Shown here in pieces: positions 33,379 to 42,802 of a stretch of DNA of 64,000 nt. A program made the translations under genes and the position numbers. The notes under the pieces are model-generated. The model did not search any database. It was given only the letters and a program-made list of their open reading frames with translations, and had not been told where the DNA came from. The stretch comes from Hyphomicrobiales bacterium (GTDB taxonomy: Bacteria > Pseudomonadota > Alphaproteobacteria > Rhizobiales > Rhizobiaceae), in contig UCKM01000015.1 in assembly GCA_900473175.1 (NCBI GenBank), positions 186,001-250,000 of the forward strand, given 5' to 3'. Every line of letters starts with the position of its first letter. Position 1 is the stretch's first letter.

Positions 33379-34695
33379 TCAAAGCTTGCCGGCGTCCTTG
33401 AGGATATCGGTTGCCTTCTGGGCGGCGGTGTCGAGCGCTTCCTTTGACGTCTTGTCGCCGAGAATGGCCGCCTGGAGTTCCGGATAGACCGCGTTGGAGA
33501 TTTCGATCCATTCCGCCAGCGGCGGAACCGGGAACGCGTTCTTGGCCTCTTCCTGGAAGGCGTTCAGAACCTCGGTCTTGTAGGGATCGCCCTTGGCCTG
33601 CTCGATATCCCACGCCCAGACCTTTGTGCGTGTCGGCAAGGGTCCGTTCTTGGCTTCGAGCTTCTGGCTGTCCTCGTTGGTGAGCCACCAGACCAGTGAG
33701 GCTGCGGCATCCTTGTGGGCGCAGGCCTCCGTCACAGAAAAGCCGTGATGACCAGACCAACCGGTCCGCTTGCCTGACGATCCCTTCGGGGCAACCTTGA
33801 CGCCGACATTGCCAGCAACCTTCGACGACTTCGGGTCGTTGAAGAAGCTTGCCCAGCCCGGCCAGTCCAGATTGAGAGCGATAGAACCCGACGCGAAGCC
33901 CTGTCCCAGATCATCCCAGAGGTAGTTCGTCGTACCCGCCGGCACCGCCTTGGCCTTGTAAAGGTTGACGAACCAGTCGAGCGCCTTGATGCCCGCTTCG
34001 GAGTTGAACGCAGGCTTGCCCTCGGCGTCGATGTACTGGCCACCTTCAGCGATGACCATTTCATAGAAACGGCCATTGATTGCTTCTTCCTTGCCGGCGA
34101 ACTGCGTTCCGTAGAAATCCGGCGCCTTGGTGAAGAACTTCGCCTGGTCGGAAACCTGCTGCCAGGTATCCGGCGGCGTCAGATCGTAGCCATATTTTTC
34201 CTTGAACGCCTTCTTGTTGGCGTCGTTCTCATAAAGGCTCTTCTGGTAGTAGAGCGCCGAAACGTCGAACTGTGCCCGCGGCAGCATGATGAGCTTGCCA
34301 TCGAGCGTCGAGGATTTGATGTTGGTCGGAACGAACTCGGCGATTTCTTCAGCCGGAAGCAATTTGTTCAGGTCCGTGTAGATGCCCGGATATTGCGGAG
34401 CGAACGACGAATGGTTCGAGCCAACGCACCAGTTCAAGCTACCTGAAGCGATGTCGGACTTGATCTCCTTGTCGAGTTCGAAGTGATTCTTCTTGGAGAG
34501 GATGTTGACCTTCGCGCCGGTCAGCTTTTCCCATTCGCCAATGCGCTCATAGAGCGGTTCGTACTGCTGGCCACCGATGAGCTTGGCGTCGATGGTAACG
34601 CCTACGAATTTCCCTGGCAGATCGGCCGCATTCGCTGCCTGAGCACCGAGCAATGCGATCACACCAGCGGAAACACTGGCCAATAAACGCTTCAT
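33379..34695 (-). CDS. Sugar ABC transporter extracellular solute-binding protein (family 1)
   Basis: A 438-residue CUT1 binding protein with a signal peptide (MKRLLASVSAGVIALLGAQA, cleavage probably after ANA). Mature motifs include DIASGSLNWCVGSNHSSFAP near 80 and LVWWLTNEDSQKLEAKNGPL near 350, the conserved hinge region. It is the first gene of the fucose operon, divergent from the IclR gene, and will set substrate specificity. L-fucose is inferred from the enzymes downstream; other 6-deoxy sugars or galactosides are possible. Confidence 0.9.
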   Translation of the reverse strand: MKRLLASVSAGVIALLGAQAANAADLPGKFVGVTIDAKLIGGQQYEPLYERIGEWEKLTGAKVNILSKKNHFELDKEIKSDIASGSLNWCVGSNHSSFAPQYPGIYTDLNKLLPAEEIAEFVPTNIKSSTLDGKLIMLPRAQFDVSALYYQKSLYENDANKKAFKEKYGYDLTPPDTWQQVSDQAKFFTKAPDFYGTQFAGKEEAINGRFYEMVIAEGGQYIDAEGKPAFNSEAGIKALDWFVNLYKAKAVPAGTTNYLWDDLGQGFASGSIALNLDWPGWASFFNDPKSSKVAGNVGVKVAPKGSSGKRTGWSGHHGFSVTEACAHKDAAASLVWWLTNEDSQKLEAKNGPLPTRTKVWAWDIEQAKGDPYKTEVLNAFQEEAKNAFPVPPLAEWIEISNAVYPELQAAILGDKTSKEALDTAAQKATDILKDAGKL

Positions 34696-34748
34696 AAAAA
34701 AACCCTCCCGTAGTGAGAAGCCGCTCCCCGACTCCCTGCCATTGAATA

Positions 34749-34760
34749 CCCATATATGGG
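34749..34760. promoter_or_regulatory. 12-bp palindrome in fucose control region
   Basis: CCCATATATGGG is a perfect palindrome about 55 bp upstream of the binding-protein start in the divergent region shared with the IclR gene. Possible operator. Confidence 0.35.
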
Positions 34761-34819
34761 CGCTTCATTTATATACAAACACTTATATCCTTGCTGGTCA
34801 AGCAAGGAATGTGCTTTCC

Positions 34820-34838
34820 TACGAATATAATCTTCGTA
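34820..34838. promoter_or_regulatory. Candidate IclR operator
   Basis: TACGAATATAATCTTCGTA has perfect 6-bp arms around 7 bp, 32 bp upstream of the IclR-family start. IclR regulators usually bind such short palindromes next to their own gene and the divergent operon. Confidence 0.45.
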
Positions 34839-34869
34839 TATGCATTACCTTATGAGGGGAGACATCGAT

Positions 34870-35673
34870 ATGACAGAAGAAGACGACAGCGAGCGGTATC
34901 GCGCGCCTGCGCTTGACAAGGGGCTGGACATTCTGGAGCTCCTTTCTGGGATCGATGGGGGTTTGACCCAGGCCGAAATTGCCAAGTTTCTTGGCCGCAG
35001 TCCGAATGAGTTCTACCGGATGCTCGATCGGCTTGTGCGCCGCGGCTACGTCACGCGTCTGGAAGGCGACCGTTACTCGCTCACGCTCAAGCTGTTCGGC
35101 CTCGCCCAACTCCACGCCCCCGTCCGGCGCCTCGTTTCATACGCGACACCGTTAATGCGTGAACTTGCCGTGAATACGAAACAGGCAAACCAGCTCAGCG
35201 TGTTCGATCGTGGTGCCGCGGTTGTCATCGCCCAGCAGGAAGCCCCGGACTATTGGGGTATTTCGATAAGGGTCGGTTCGCACATCAGCCTGTTTAACAC
35301 TGGCTCCGGCCATGTCCTCCTGGCATTCCGTTCCGATGAAGAGCGGGCATTGATGATCGCCGAATACGAAAAGCATGCTGACGACATCGCGCAGCCGTCG
35401 GATTTCCTCGAGCGCCTCAATCAGATCCGAGTGCGCGGCTACGAGATCATGCCGAGCGCGCAGACGGCCGGCGTCTTCAACGTTTCCGCCCCGGTCCTTG
35501 GACCTGACGGCAGGGCGATCGCGGCGCTCACCTGCCCCTATATCCAACTGCTCAATATTCCGAATGCCCCGGCCGTCGACGACGCCCGCAAAATGCTCGT
35601 CGCAACGGCACAGAAGCTTTCGGAGCTTGCCGGCGCGGACGTCATTCATTCCAGTGTTCTGCGCCAGGACTGA
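34870..35673 (+). CDS. IclR-family transcriptional regulator
   Basis: A 267-residue protein: winged helix-turn-helix at about 15-75 (ALDKGLDILELLSGIDGGLT, then TQAEIAKFLGRSPNEFYRML) and an IclR effector domain to the end (ISLFNTGSGHVLLAF near 135, VFNVSAPVLGPDG near 205). Start chosen at 34870 behind GAGGGGAGAC; an upstream in-frame ATG lacks a site. It is divergent from the ABC operon and directly upstream of the lactonase, so it most likely controls the fucose genes, with a pathway sugar or acid as effector. Confidence 0.9.
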   Translation: MTEEDDSERYRAPALDKGLDILELLSGIDGGLTQAEIAKFLGRSPNEFYRMLDRLVRRGYVTRLEGDRYSLTLKLFGLAQLHAPVRRLVSYATPLMRELAVNTKQANQLSVFDRGAAVVIAQQEAPDYWGISIRVGSHISLFNTGSGHVLLAFRSDEERALMIAEYEKHADDIAQPSDFLERLNQIRVRGYEIMPSAQTAGVFNVSAPVLGPDGRAIAALTCPYIQLLNIPNAPAVDDARKMLVATAQKLSELAGADVIHSSVLRQD

Positions 35674-35690
35674 GCGAAAGAGGACGACAC

Positions 35691-36542
35691 ATGCCATTCA
35701 TGCCGATGATAGACACCCATCTTCACCTGGTCGACCAGTCAGCACTGTCCTATCCATGGCTGGCGGGCGCTGGTTCCCTGAATCGCGATTTCCGCTACGA
35801 GGAATACGCCCTTCAAGCCCATCGCGCCGGCATCACACAGGCGCTGCATATGGAGGTCGATGTCGCGCCTTCCGATATCGAACAGGAAACCGCCTACATC
35901 ACTGGCCTCGCACAAAACGAGGATGGCCTGATTTCTGGCATCATCTCCTCCTGTCGACCTGAGGACGATGGATTTGCCGCCTTTCTGGAACGGCAGCGAT
36001 CCACCCCCCTGATCAAGGGCTTTCGCCGCGTGCTCCACGTCATGCCGGATGACCTTTCGGAAGGTGCGCTCTTTCGCGACAACATCAAACGGCTGGAGGG
36101 TACAGGCCTCACCTTTGATCTGTGCGTGCTGCCGCGCCAGATCGACAAGGCCATCGCCCTCGTCGATCTGGCGCCGGGCGTTCAGTTCATCCTCGACCAT
36201 TGCGGGGTTCCCGATATCAAGGGCGACGGATTGAAGGATTGGCGCGGCAAGATCACGGAGATCGCGAAACGGCCCAATGTCATCGCCAAGATTTCCGGTG
36301 TGGTTGCCTATGCCGATGCGCGGACATGGCGGGTAGAGACGCTGGAGCCTTACGTTCATCATGTCATCGGCAGTTTTGGTTGGGATCGCCTCATCTGGGG
36401 TAGTGACTGGCCCGTCTGTACGCTTGGCGGTGGCCTTGCTATCTGGGTAGCGGCAACCCACGCCCTTGTTGCCGGCTGTAGCGCTGAGGAAAAGACCAAG
36501 CTGTTTTCGGCCAATGCGAAACGCATCTGGAAATTGATTTAG
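35691..36542 (+). CDS. Amidohydrolase-2 family lactonase, probable L-fuconolactonase
   Basis: A 283-residue metal-dependent TIM-barrel hydrolase. Metal motifs: His-x-His in MIDTHLHLVD near residue 8, His in LDHCGVPDI near 167 and Asp in WGSDWPVC near 240. Fuconolactonases and related sugar lactonases have this size and pattern. It lies 17 bp after the IclR gene on the same strand. With fuconate dehydratase, mutarotase and a C1 dehydrogenase in the divergent operon, lactone opening to L-fuconate is the natural role. Confidence 0.85.
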   Translation: MPFMPMIDTHLHLVDQSALSYPWLAGAGSLNRDFRYEEYALQAHRAGITQALHMEVDVAPSDIEQETAYITGLAQNEDGLISGIISSCRPEDDGFAAFLERQRSTPLIKGFRRVLHVMPDDLSEGALFRDNIKRLEGTGLTFDLCVLPRQIDKAIALVDLAPGVQFILDHCGVPDIKGDGLKDWRGKITEIAKRPNVIAKISGVVAYADARTWRVETLEPYVHHVIGSFGWDRLIWGSDWPVCTLGGGLAIWVAATHALVAGCSAEEKTKLFSANAKRIWKLI

Positions 36543-36635
36543 TCTACCCAAACGTCTGAGCGACTTCGAATGGGCTTGCCTGCTGCTGCACACCGCTTTA
36601 CCTAGTCAGGCGAGCATATAGCGGCAGGAGCGACG

Positions 36636-38468
36636 ATGGCGGTAGAAACAAGCGGACCCGATCTTCTCAGCGTTGTCGTCCTGCTTGGCGCCGGTGTCGT
36701 CGCTGTACCTCTGTTCAAACGCCTTGGCCTCGGCTCGATATTGGGTTATCTCGCCGCGGGCGTCGTCATCGGCCCGTTCGGACTGAAGTTTTTCTCCGAC
36801 CCCGAAACGATCCTGCACGTCGCGGAACTTGGCGTCGTCATGTTCCTCTTCCTGATAGGGCTTGAAATGCAGCCCTCGCGGCTTTGGAGCCTGCGCAAGG
36901 ACATATTCGGGCTCGGCGCCCTGCAGGTCGGCTTCTGCGCGGTGCTCCTGACCGGCGTTGGCCTCGCCACCGGCTTTCCCGTGGCCCATTCCTTCGTGGC
37001 TGGCGCAGGCTTCGTCCTGACATCGACGGCGATCGTCATGCAATTGCTCGAAGAGCGCGGAGAGATTGCAGCCCCGCAAGGCCAGCGCATGGTATCGATC
37101 CTCCTTTTGGAAGACCTTGCCATCGTCCCGCTTCTGGCACTTGTTGCGTTCCTGGCTCCAATGAGCGGAGCGTCTGGCGGTTTGCATTGGGTGGACATGG
37201 GAATCGGCGTGGGCGCGATCGTGGGGCTCGTCGTTGCCGGCAAATATCTGCTCAATCCGCTCTTCGGGTTTCTCGCCCAATCGCGGGCGCGCGAGGTCAT
37301 GACAGCGGCCGCTCTTCTGGTCGTCCTTGGCGCGGCGCTGGTCATGCAGCTCAGCGGCCTCTCAATGGCGATGGGTGCATTCCTCGCCGGCGTGCTCCTT
37401 TCCGAATCGACCTTCCGCCATCAACTCGAAGCCGATGTCGAGCCGTTCCGCGGCATCCTGCTTGGGCTGTTTTTCCTTGCCGTCGGCATGTCGCTCGACC
37501 TGAGCGTCGTCGCCGCACACTGGCAGACCGTGCTGTTTTATGTCCTTGCCTTCAAGATCGTCAAAGGGACCGGCATCTATCTCGTTGCGCGTTTCCTGAA
37601 ATCCCCTCATCGTGAAGCGATAGAACGCGCTGTGATCATGGCACAGGGCGGCGAATTCGCCTTCGTGCTTTATGCAACGGCAACGGCGGTCGGCATACTT
37701 GACGGACAGGCCAATGCGATCCTGACCGCCGTCATCATTTTCTCGATGGTATTGACGCCCTTGTTCATCGTTGGGCTGCGCTTTCTCCTGCCGGAAGAAA
37801 AGCAGGCGCTGGACGATGTTGATGTTGCCGAGGGACTGTCGGGAAATGTCCTCATCATCGGGTTTGGCCGGTTCGGCCAGATTTCCTGCCAGCCTCTATT
37901 GTTGCGCGGCGTCGATATTTCGATCATCGACAATGATGTCGAGATGATCCAGGCCGCAGCGCAGTTCGGCTTCAAGGTTTATTACGGCGATGGAACACGG
38001 CTCGATATTCTGCATGCGGCCGGTGCGGGGCGCGCCCAGGCTGTTCTCGTCTGTGTCGACAAGGCAGAGACGATCCTGACGATCGCCAATCTGCTCAAGT
38101 CGGAGTTTCCACTGGTGCAGATTTTCGCCCGGTCTTTCGACCGCGGCAATACGATTGAACTTATCAAGATCGGCGTCGATTATCAGATGCGCGAGACGTT
38201 CGAGTCGGCCCTCATCTTCGGCGAGAACACCCTGATCGGTCTCGGCGTCGATAGGGCCGACGCCGCCGATATCATTGAAGACGTGCGAAAGCGCGATGCC
38301 GAGCGGCTCGATCTGCAGGTCGCTGGCGGCATTCGTGCCGGCATTGACCTGATGCGTGGCAATGCACCGGTGCCTGGACCGCTGATCAAGCCGCGCCGCG
38401 CCGGACAGGTCATGACACCCGAAGTCGCGGGCGTGACACCGCCTCAAGAAAACGCCGACGCCAGCTAA
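36636..38468 (+). CDS. CPA2-family cation:proton antiporter with RCK domain (Kef type)
   Basis: A 610-residue protein: about 12-13 transmembrane segments to residue 380 with the typical LFLIGLEMQPSRLW near 72 and FFLAVGMSLDL near 283. A TrkA-N/RCK nucleotide-binding domain follows (VLIIGFGRFGQISCQ near 405, with the usual GDGTR near 450), and a roughly 60-residue tail. These proteins export potassium in exchange for protons and respond to NAD(H) or glutathione adducts. An AGGAG site precedes the start. A downstream DUF924 gene follows at 16 bp and is probably co-transcribed. Confidence 0.9.
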   Translation: MAVETSGPDLLSVVVLLGAGVVAVPLFKRLGLGSILGYLAAGVVIGPFGLKFFSDPETILHVAELGVVMFLFLIGLEMQPSRLWSLRKDIFGLGALQVGFCAVLLTGVGLATGFPVAHSFVAGAGFVLTSTAIVMQLLEERGEIAAPQGQRMVSILLLEDLAIVPLLALVAFLAPMSGASGGLHWVDMGIGVGAIVGLVVAGKYLLNPLFGFLAQSRAREVMTAAALLVVLGAALVMQLSGLSMAMGAFLAGVLLSESTFRHQLEADVEPFRGILLGLFFLAVGMSLDLSVVAAHWQTVLFYVLAFKIVKGTGIYLVARFLKSPHREAIERAVIMAQGGEFAFVLYATATAVGILDGQANAILTAVIIFSMVLTPLFIVGLRFLLPEEKQALDDVDVAEGLSGNVLIIGFGRFGQISCQPLLLRGVDISIIDNDVEMIQAAAQFGFKVYYGDGTRLDILHAAGAGRAQAVLVCVDKAETILTIANLLKSEFPLVQIFARSFDRGNTIELIKIGVDYQMRETFESALIFGENTLIGLGVDRADAADIIEDVRKRDAERLDLQVAGGIRAGIDLMRGNAPVPGPLIKPRRAGQVMTPEVAGVTPPQENADAS

Positions 38469-38484
38469 AAAGGAAGAAGCGCCC

Positions 38485-39036
38485 ATGCCGGACGCAGACA
38501 GTTCCAAGATCGCTTCAATCGTTGAATTCTGGAGAGAGGCCGGCGAGGACAAATGGTTCGTGAAGGATGAAGCCTTTGACGAAATCTGCCGCCAGCGCTT
38601 CCTTGAAGATCATTTTGCCGCCGCACGCCGCGACTTCGAGCACTGGGTTGATACGCCTGACGGCGCCCTGGCGCTGATGATCCTGCTTGACCAGTTTCCG
38701 CGCAATTTTTTTCGCAAGACCGGCCACATGTATGCGACGGACTCGTTGGCCCGGATGTATGCGCACCGCGCGCTCGAGCAGGGGCACGACATATCCACCG
38801 ATGCGCGGCTGCGGGCCTTTTTCTACATGCCATTCATGCACTCCGAAGATCTTGACGACCAGCGCCGCTGCGTCGAGCTGTGCAGCGAGGGCTCGCCGTC
38901 CAATCTCGAATATGCCCACGATCATTTCGACATCGTCCAGCACTTCGGCCGGTTCCCGCATCGCAATGCCATTCTTGGGCGCAGATCCACCGAGGAAGAA
39001 CAGGCCTATCTGGACGCGGGCGGATTTGCCGGATAG
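38485..39036 (+). CDS. DUF924-family protein
   Basis: A 183-residue protein of the DUF924 family: IVEFWREAGEDKWFVKDEAFD near residue 10, ALMILLDQFPRNFFRKTG near 60 and the conserved HFGRFPHRNAILGR near 150. It is alpha-helical and tetratricopeptide-like, with no known enzymatic role. It follows the Kef-type antiporter by 16 bp with an AAAGGAAGAAG site. No more can be said of function. Confidence 0.88.
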   Translation: MPDADSSKIASIVEFWREAGEDKWFVKDEAFDEICRQRFLEDHFAAARRDFEHWVDTPDGALALMILLDQFPRNFFRKTGHMYATDSLARMYAHRALEQGHDISTDARLRAFFYMPFMHSEDLDDQRRCVELCSEGSPSNLEYAHDHFDIVQHFGRFPHRNAILGRRSTEEEQAYLDAGGFAG

Positions 39037-39359
39037 GCCAATTAGCGGGCGGCCACTTGAACTCGCGCCTTGCGGCTGCCATTATAAGCGGCATCTGGCA
39101 CCACGAAATTTCACAATGACAGCCAGTCAAACAGGGACTGACCGCGCATCGATGCCGGACGAACAATCGGAAGAGCCTCCAAGTCCGGACTTGCGAAGCA
39201 TGCTGACTCTGCGCGTGCAGCGTCAGCAATCAAGTCCCGTTATTTTCCCGTTTTCCCCATTTGCTCGCGCCGCGGGCGGAATTGCGCTGACTTTTGCACG
39301 CGCATCCGCCTGCGCTGTCGCACGCTAATCCAATTTTTTCGAAAGGACCCGACGTTCCA
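39037..39359 (+). other. 323-bp intergenic leader of the TerC-CBS gene
   Basis: No convincing gene. It contains a 14-bp palindrome (39180-39193) and a stem-loop (39201-39228). A roughly 70-codon frame from 39116 is not supported by a ribosome site or recognisable sequence. I looked for the manganese (yybP-ykoY) riboswitch often found before TerC genes and did not find its conserved blocks. Confidence 0.5.
39180..39228 (+). other. Palindrome plus stem-loop upstream of TerC-CBS gene
   Basis: CAAGTCCGGACTTG (39180-39193) is a perfect palindrome. Eight bases on, TGCTGAC and GTCAGCA (39201-39228) form a 7-bp stem whose loop contains an inner TGC/GCA pairing. T-rich DNA follows 12 bp later. It may be the terminator of the Kef-DUF924 unit or a leader structure of the TerC gene. 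Confidence 0.45.
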
Positions 39360-40934
39360 ATGGAATGGACCCTGGACTGGATCGCCGACCCCAACGCCTG
39401 GATAGGTCTGCTGACCCTTATCGTGCTGGAGATCGTTCTCGGCATCGACAATCTTGTTTTCATCGCAATCCTCGCCGATAAACTGCCGCCGCATCAGCGT
39501 AACCGCGCCCGTATTCTCGGCCTGTCACTGGCGCTGATCATGCGCCTTCTCCTCCTTGCGTCCATTTCCTGGGTGGTGAAGCTGACAACACCGCTCTTCA
39601 GCGTGGCGGGGTTCGATTTTGCCGGACGCGACATCATCCTCATTCTCGGCGGTGTGTTCCTCCTGTTCAAAGGCACTATGGAATTGCACGAGCGGCTCGA
39701 AGGACATCTCTCCGCGAGGGAATCCAATGCAGCTCATGCCGTTTTCTGGCAGGTCATCGCGCAGATCGTCGTTCTCGATGCGGTTTTTTCACTCGACAGC
39801 GTCATCACCGCGGTCGGCATGGTGAAATATCTTGAGGTGATGATGATCGCGGTGATTATCGCCGTCGGCGTCATGATGTTGGCGGCCAAGCCCCTGATGG
39901 TCTTCGTCAACCGCCATCCGACCGTCGTCATCCTCTGTCTGGGCTTCCTGATGATGATCGGTTTCAGCCTGATCGTCGAAGGTTTCGGCTTCCATATTCC
40001 AAAGGGCTATCTCTATGCGGCGATCGGCTTCTCGGTACTTGTCGAAGCCGCCAATCAGGTTGGACGCCACAATCGCGAGAAACACGTCACCACGATGGAC
40101 CTGCGCGACCGTACGGCCGGTGCCGTTCTGCGGCTGCTAGGTGGCGGACGCGGTGGCGACGCCCCGCACTCCGACACGCTCGATGTTATTGCCGAACAGA
40201 GCGCTGCTGGCGACGTGTTCCATCCGGAAGAGAAGGAAATGATTCGGGGTGTTCTCGATCTCGTGGAGCGTCCGGTCCGTTCGATCATGTCACCGCGCAA
40301 TGAGGTGGAGTGGCTGGATCTCGATGAAACCAATGAGGAATTGCTCGCCGAGATTCGCACGCTGAATCACAGCCGCGTCGTGCTCGCCCGAGGACGCGTC
40401 GACGAGTTCGTCGGTGTCGCCCTCACCAAGGACCTGCTCTTCGCCATTCTTGATGGCGGCAAGATCGACTGGGACAAGGTCACGCGTCAGCCATTGATCC
40501 TGCATGAGAATGCCAATGTACTCCGCGTCATGGAGCAGCTGCGCGGTACCTCCGTGCAGATGGGTGTCGTGCTCGATGAACACGGTTCGTTCGAGGGTAT
40601 CGTCACGCCGACCGACGTTCTCGAAGCCATCGCCGGCGACTTTCCCGAGGAAGGCGAAGAGAGCCCGATCCTGGAGCGCGCGGAAGACGGCAGCATGGTG
40701 GTGGACGCCTATATCGACATTCGCCGCCTCGGCGGATTGATCGATCGCGATCTGGTGGATGAAGGTGACCGCTACACCACACTTGCCGGCTACATATTGT
40801 GGAACCTCGGCCACATCCCGGCCGGGGGCGAGAAGTTGACTGTCGATGATCTCGAATATGAAATCGTGGAGATGGACGGCCGCAATATCGGCAAGGTTCG
40901 AATCTCGCCGACGCAGCCCGCCGCGTTCATTTAA
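39360..40934 (+). CDS. TerC-family membrane protein with CBS and CorC/HlyC domains
   Basis: A 524-residue protein: seven-helix TerC domain ([20 protein letters not shown] near residue 20, with the Asp-Asn pair; [18 protein letters not shown] near 140), then a CBS pair (about 300-420; [20 protein letters not shown] near 400) and a CorC/HlyC transporter-associated domain at the end. The start ATG at 39360 follows GAAAGGACC. TerC proteins are linked to metal export or metalation of secreted enzymes (manganese, tellurite response), and CBS domains usually sense nucleotides. Context gives no further clue; a zinc importer lies next to it in the opposite orientation. Confidence 0.88.
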   Translation: MEWTLDWIADPNAWIGLLTLIVLEIVLGIDNLVFIAILADKLPPHQRNRARILGLSLALIMRLLLLASISWVVKLTTPLFSVAGFDFAGRDIILILGGVFLLFKGTMELHERLEGHLSARESNAAHAVFWQVIAQIVVLDAVFSLDSVITAVGMVKYLEVMMIAVIIAVGVMMLAAKPLMVFVNRHPTVVILCLGFLMMIGFSLIVEGFGFHIPKGYLYAAIGFSVLVEAANQVGRHNREKHVTTMDLRDRTAGAVLRLLGGGRGGDAPHSDTLDVIAEQSAAGDVFHPEEKEMIRGVLDLVERPVRSIMSPRNEVEWLDLDETNEELLAEIRTLNHSRVVLARGRVDEFVGVALTKDLLFAILDGGKIDWDKVTRQPLILHENANVLRVMEQLRGTSVQMGVVLDEHGSFEGIVTPTDVLEAIAGDFPEEGEESPILERAEDGSMVVDAYIDIRRLGGLIDRDLVDEGDRYTTLAGYILWNLGHIPAGGEKLTVDDLEYEIVEMDGRNIGKVRISPTQPAAFI

Positions 40935-40946
40935 GAACCGGAACGA

Positions 40947-40967
40947 AGGCGGAGACTCGCCCCGCCT
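40947..40967. terminator. Stem-loop between convergent genes
   Basis: AGGCGG and CCGCCT pair with a 9-nt loop between the convergent TerC-CBS and zinc-binding-protein genes. No strong U tract. Confidence 0.4.
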
Positions 40968-40974
40968 CTCCCGA

Positions 40975-41913
40975 TTAGCTGCCGAGGATCGCGTTTTTGA
41001 ACGTCTCGATATTGTGGTGCATCATGTCGATATATGTGCTTGCACCTTCGTCCGGTTTTGAGAGCGCATCGGAGTAGAGCGTCCCGCCGACTCGAAGGCC
41101 GGTTTCGGCTGCGATCTGTTCGATCAGGCGGGGGTTGGTAATGTTCTCGACAAAGATCGCCGAGGCCTTGTCTTCCTTGACCTGCTTGATCAGGGCGACA
41201 ATATCCGCCGCAGAGGCCTCGGAATCCGTCGAGATGCCTTCGGGAGCAAGGAATTTCAGGCCATATTCGTGCTGAAAGTAACCGAACGCGTCATGTGACG
41301 TAATGATGAGGCGCTTCGCTTCGGGGATTGAGGCGATTGCCGCCTTTACCTCTGCCTCCGTGGCGTCAAGCTTCTTGGTGTAGGCGTCGGCATTGGACTT
41401 ATAGGCATCGCAATTCGCCGCGTCGGCCCTGCAGAATGCATCGACAATATTGCGCACATAGATCTTTGCATTGCTGATCGATTGAAAGGCATGCGGATCA
41501 TAGGCGCCATGTTCCTCGTGCCGGACACCGCCAGCGGCATCATGGCCGTGGTCCTCTTCGGCGCTCTTGATCGGTTCGACGCCTTTGGTCAGTTCGACGA
41601 TTGGCGCTTTGGTGGCGCTTGCCTCGACAAGGCGCGGCAGAAATCCCTCGAAATGCAGTCCGTTGACCAGGACCACATCCGCCCCCGCCACTGCCGCTGC
41701 ATCAGCTGGCTTGGGCTCGTACACGTGTGCATCGCCATCGGGACCAACCAGCGTCGTCAGCGATATTTTGTCGCCGCCGACATTCATGGCGAAATCGGAA
41801 ATGACCGTGAAGCTCGATACAACCTTGAGTTTATCAGCCGACGCCGCTGAAAATCCCGCACCTAGTAATAGTATAACATTCAATGTCGCGGCGAATGTAA
41901 GGACCTTTTTCAT
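40975..41913 (-). CDS. znuA: Zinc (metal) ABC transporter substrate-binding protein (ZnuA-like)
   Basis: A 312-residue cluster A-I binding protein with a signal peptide (MKKVLTFAATLNVILLLGAG, cut near ASA). Metal-ligand His positions are seen in DAHVYEPKPAD near 65 (His-Val-Tyr-Glu-Pro), DPHAFQSI near 145 and ITSHDAFGYFQHEYG near 208, with a His/acidic loop (DHGHDAAGG, then HEEHG) near 130, typical of zinc binders. It is the third gene of a minus-strand ATPase-permease-binding protein operon, divergent from a Zur-like regulator. Manganese is the alternative metal. Confidence 0.85.
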   Translation of the reverse strand: MKKVLTFAATLNVILLLGAGFSAASADKLKVVSSFTVISDFAMNVGGDKISLTTLVGPDGDAHVYEPKPADAAAVAGADVVLVNGLHFEGFLPRLVEASATKAPIVELTKGVEPIKSAEEDHGHDAAGGVRHEEHGAYDPHAFQSISNAKIYVRNIVDAFCRADAANCDAYKSNADAYTKKLDATEAEVKAAIASIPEAKRLIITSHDAFGYFQHEYGLKFLAPEGISTDSEASAADIVALIKQVKEDKASAIFVENITNPRLIEQIAAETGLRVGGTLYSDALSKPDEGASTYIDMMHHNIETFKNAILGS

Positions 41914-41932
41914 GGCGATTTCCTTTTTGTTG

Positions 41933-42799
41933 CTAGGCTGTTCTGTGACGGTGTGGGCGCAGGCGGCTATGGAGAACGCCGCGTGAGCCAATGAAGATTG
42001 AGCAGAGATAGATTGCCCCGGCGGACAGGATGATGGCCGGACCCGAAGGCGCGGCGAAGTGATATGAGATCAGCAATCCGCCAATGCATGCGGCGCAGCC
42101 GATCAGGATGGCAACCAGGCACATCGGCCCGACCCGCGACGTCCAGAATCTCGCGGCGGCAGCCGGCAGCATCATCAGCCCGACCGCAAGCAGGGTGCCC
42201 AGCGCCTGAAATCCGCCTACGAGATTGATTACGACCAGCGCGAGAAAAATAAAGTGCACCGGCGTTCCGATCCGGCTGACCGAGCGCAGGAACAACGGGT
42301 CAAGGCATTCCGCTACCAGACCGCGCCAGAAGACTGCAAGGGTAACGACGCTGATCGCCGAAATCATGCCGATCAGGCTCAAGGCGTCGTTGTTGAGCGC
42401 GAGAACGGTTCCGAAAAGCACGTGCATCAGATCGACATTCGAGCCGCGCAACGACACAATGAGAACCCCAAGCGCAAGGGAAATAAGGTAGAAGGCTGCC
42501 ATCGAGGCATCTTCCTTCTGGATGGTGAAGCGCGACACCGCGCCGGCGCCCAGCGCCACGATGACGCCGGCAATCAGCCCTCCGACCGTCATCGGCACAA
42601 TCTGCAGTCCATAAAGGAGAAATCCGACCGCCGCGCCCGGCAAGATCGCGTGCGCCATGGCGTCGCCGGTCAGGCTCATGCGCCGCAGCATCAGGAACAC
42701 GCCAACAGGGCAGGAGCCGAGAGCCAGCGCCAGCGACCCTATCAAGGCACGCTGCATGAAGCTGTAGTCGACGAATGGCGCAATCAGGAAATCGTACAT
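41933..42799 (-). CDS. znuB: Zinc ABC transporter permease (ZnuB-like)
   Basis: A 288-residue ABC-3 family permease with about eight membrane segments; conserved GDAMAHAILPGAAVGFLL near residue 45 and a C-terminal GGLLISYHFAAPSGPAIIL region near 240. The start at 42799 lies 3 bp beyond the ATPase stop. The three genes form one operon. Confidence 0.88.
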   Translation of the reverse strand: MYDFLIAPFVDYSFMQRALIGSLALALGSCPVGVFLMLRRMSLTGDAMAHAILPGAAVGFLLYGLQIVPMTVGGLIAGVIVALGAGAVSRFTIQKEDASMAAFYLISLALGVLIVSLRGSNVDLMHVLFGTVLALNNDALSLIGMISAISVVTLAVFWRGLVAECLDPLFLRSVSRIGTPVHFIFLALVVINLVGGFQALGTLLAVGLMMLPAAAARFWTSRVGPMCLVAILIGCAACIGGLLISYHFAAPSGPAIILSAGAIYLCSIFIGSRGVLHSRLRPHRHRTA

Positions 42800-42802
42800 C
42801 CG

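Noticed and set aside
39116-39328. Small possible gene of about 70 codons before the TerC gene
   Set aside because: No ribosome-binding site, no recognisable sequence, and it crosses the palindrome and hairpin. More likely non-coding.
39037-39359. yybP-ykoY manganese riboswitch before TerC
   Set aside because: I looked for the paired GGGGAG-type conserved blocks and did not see them.
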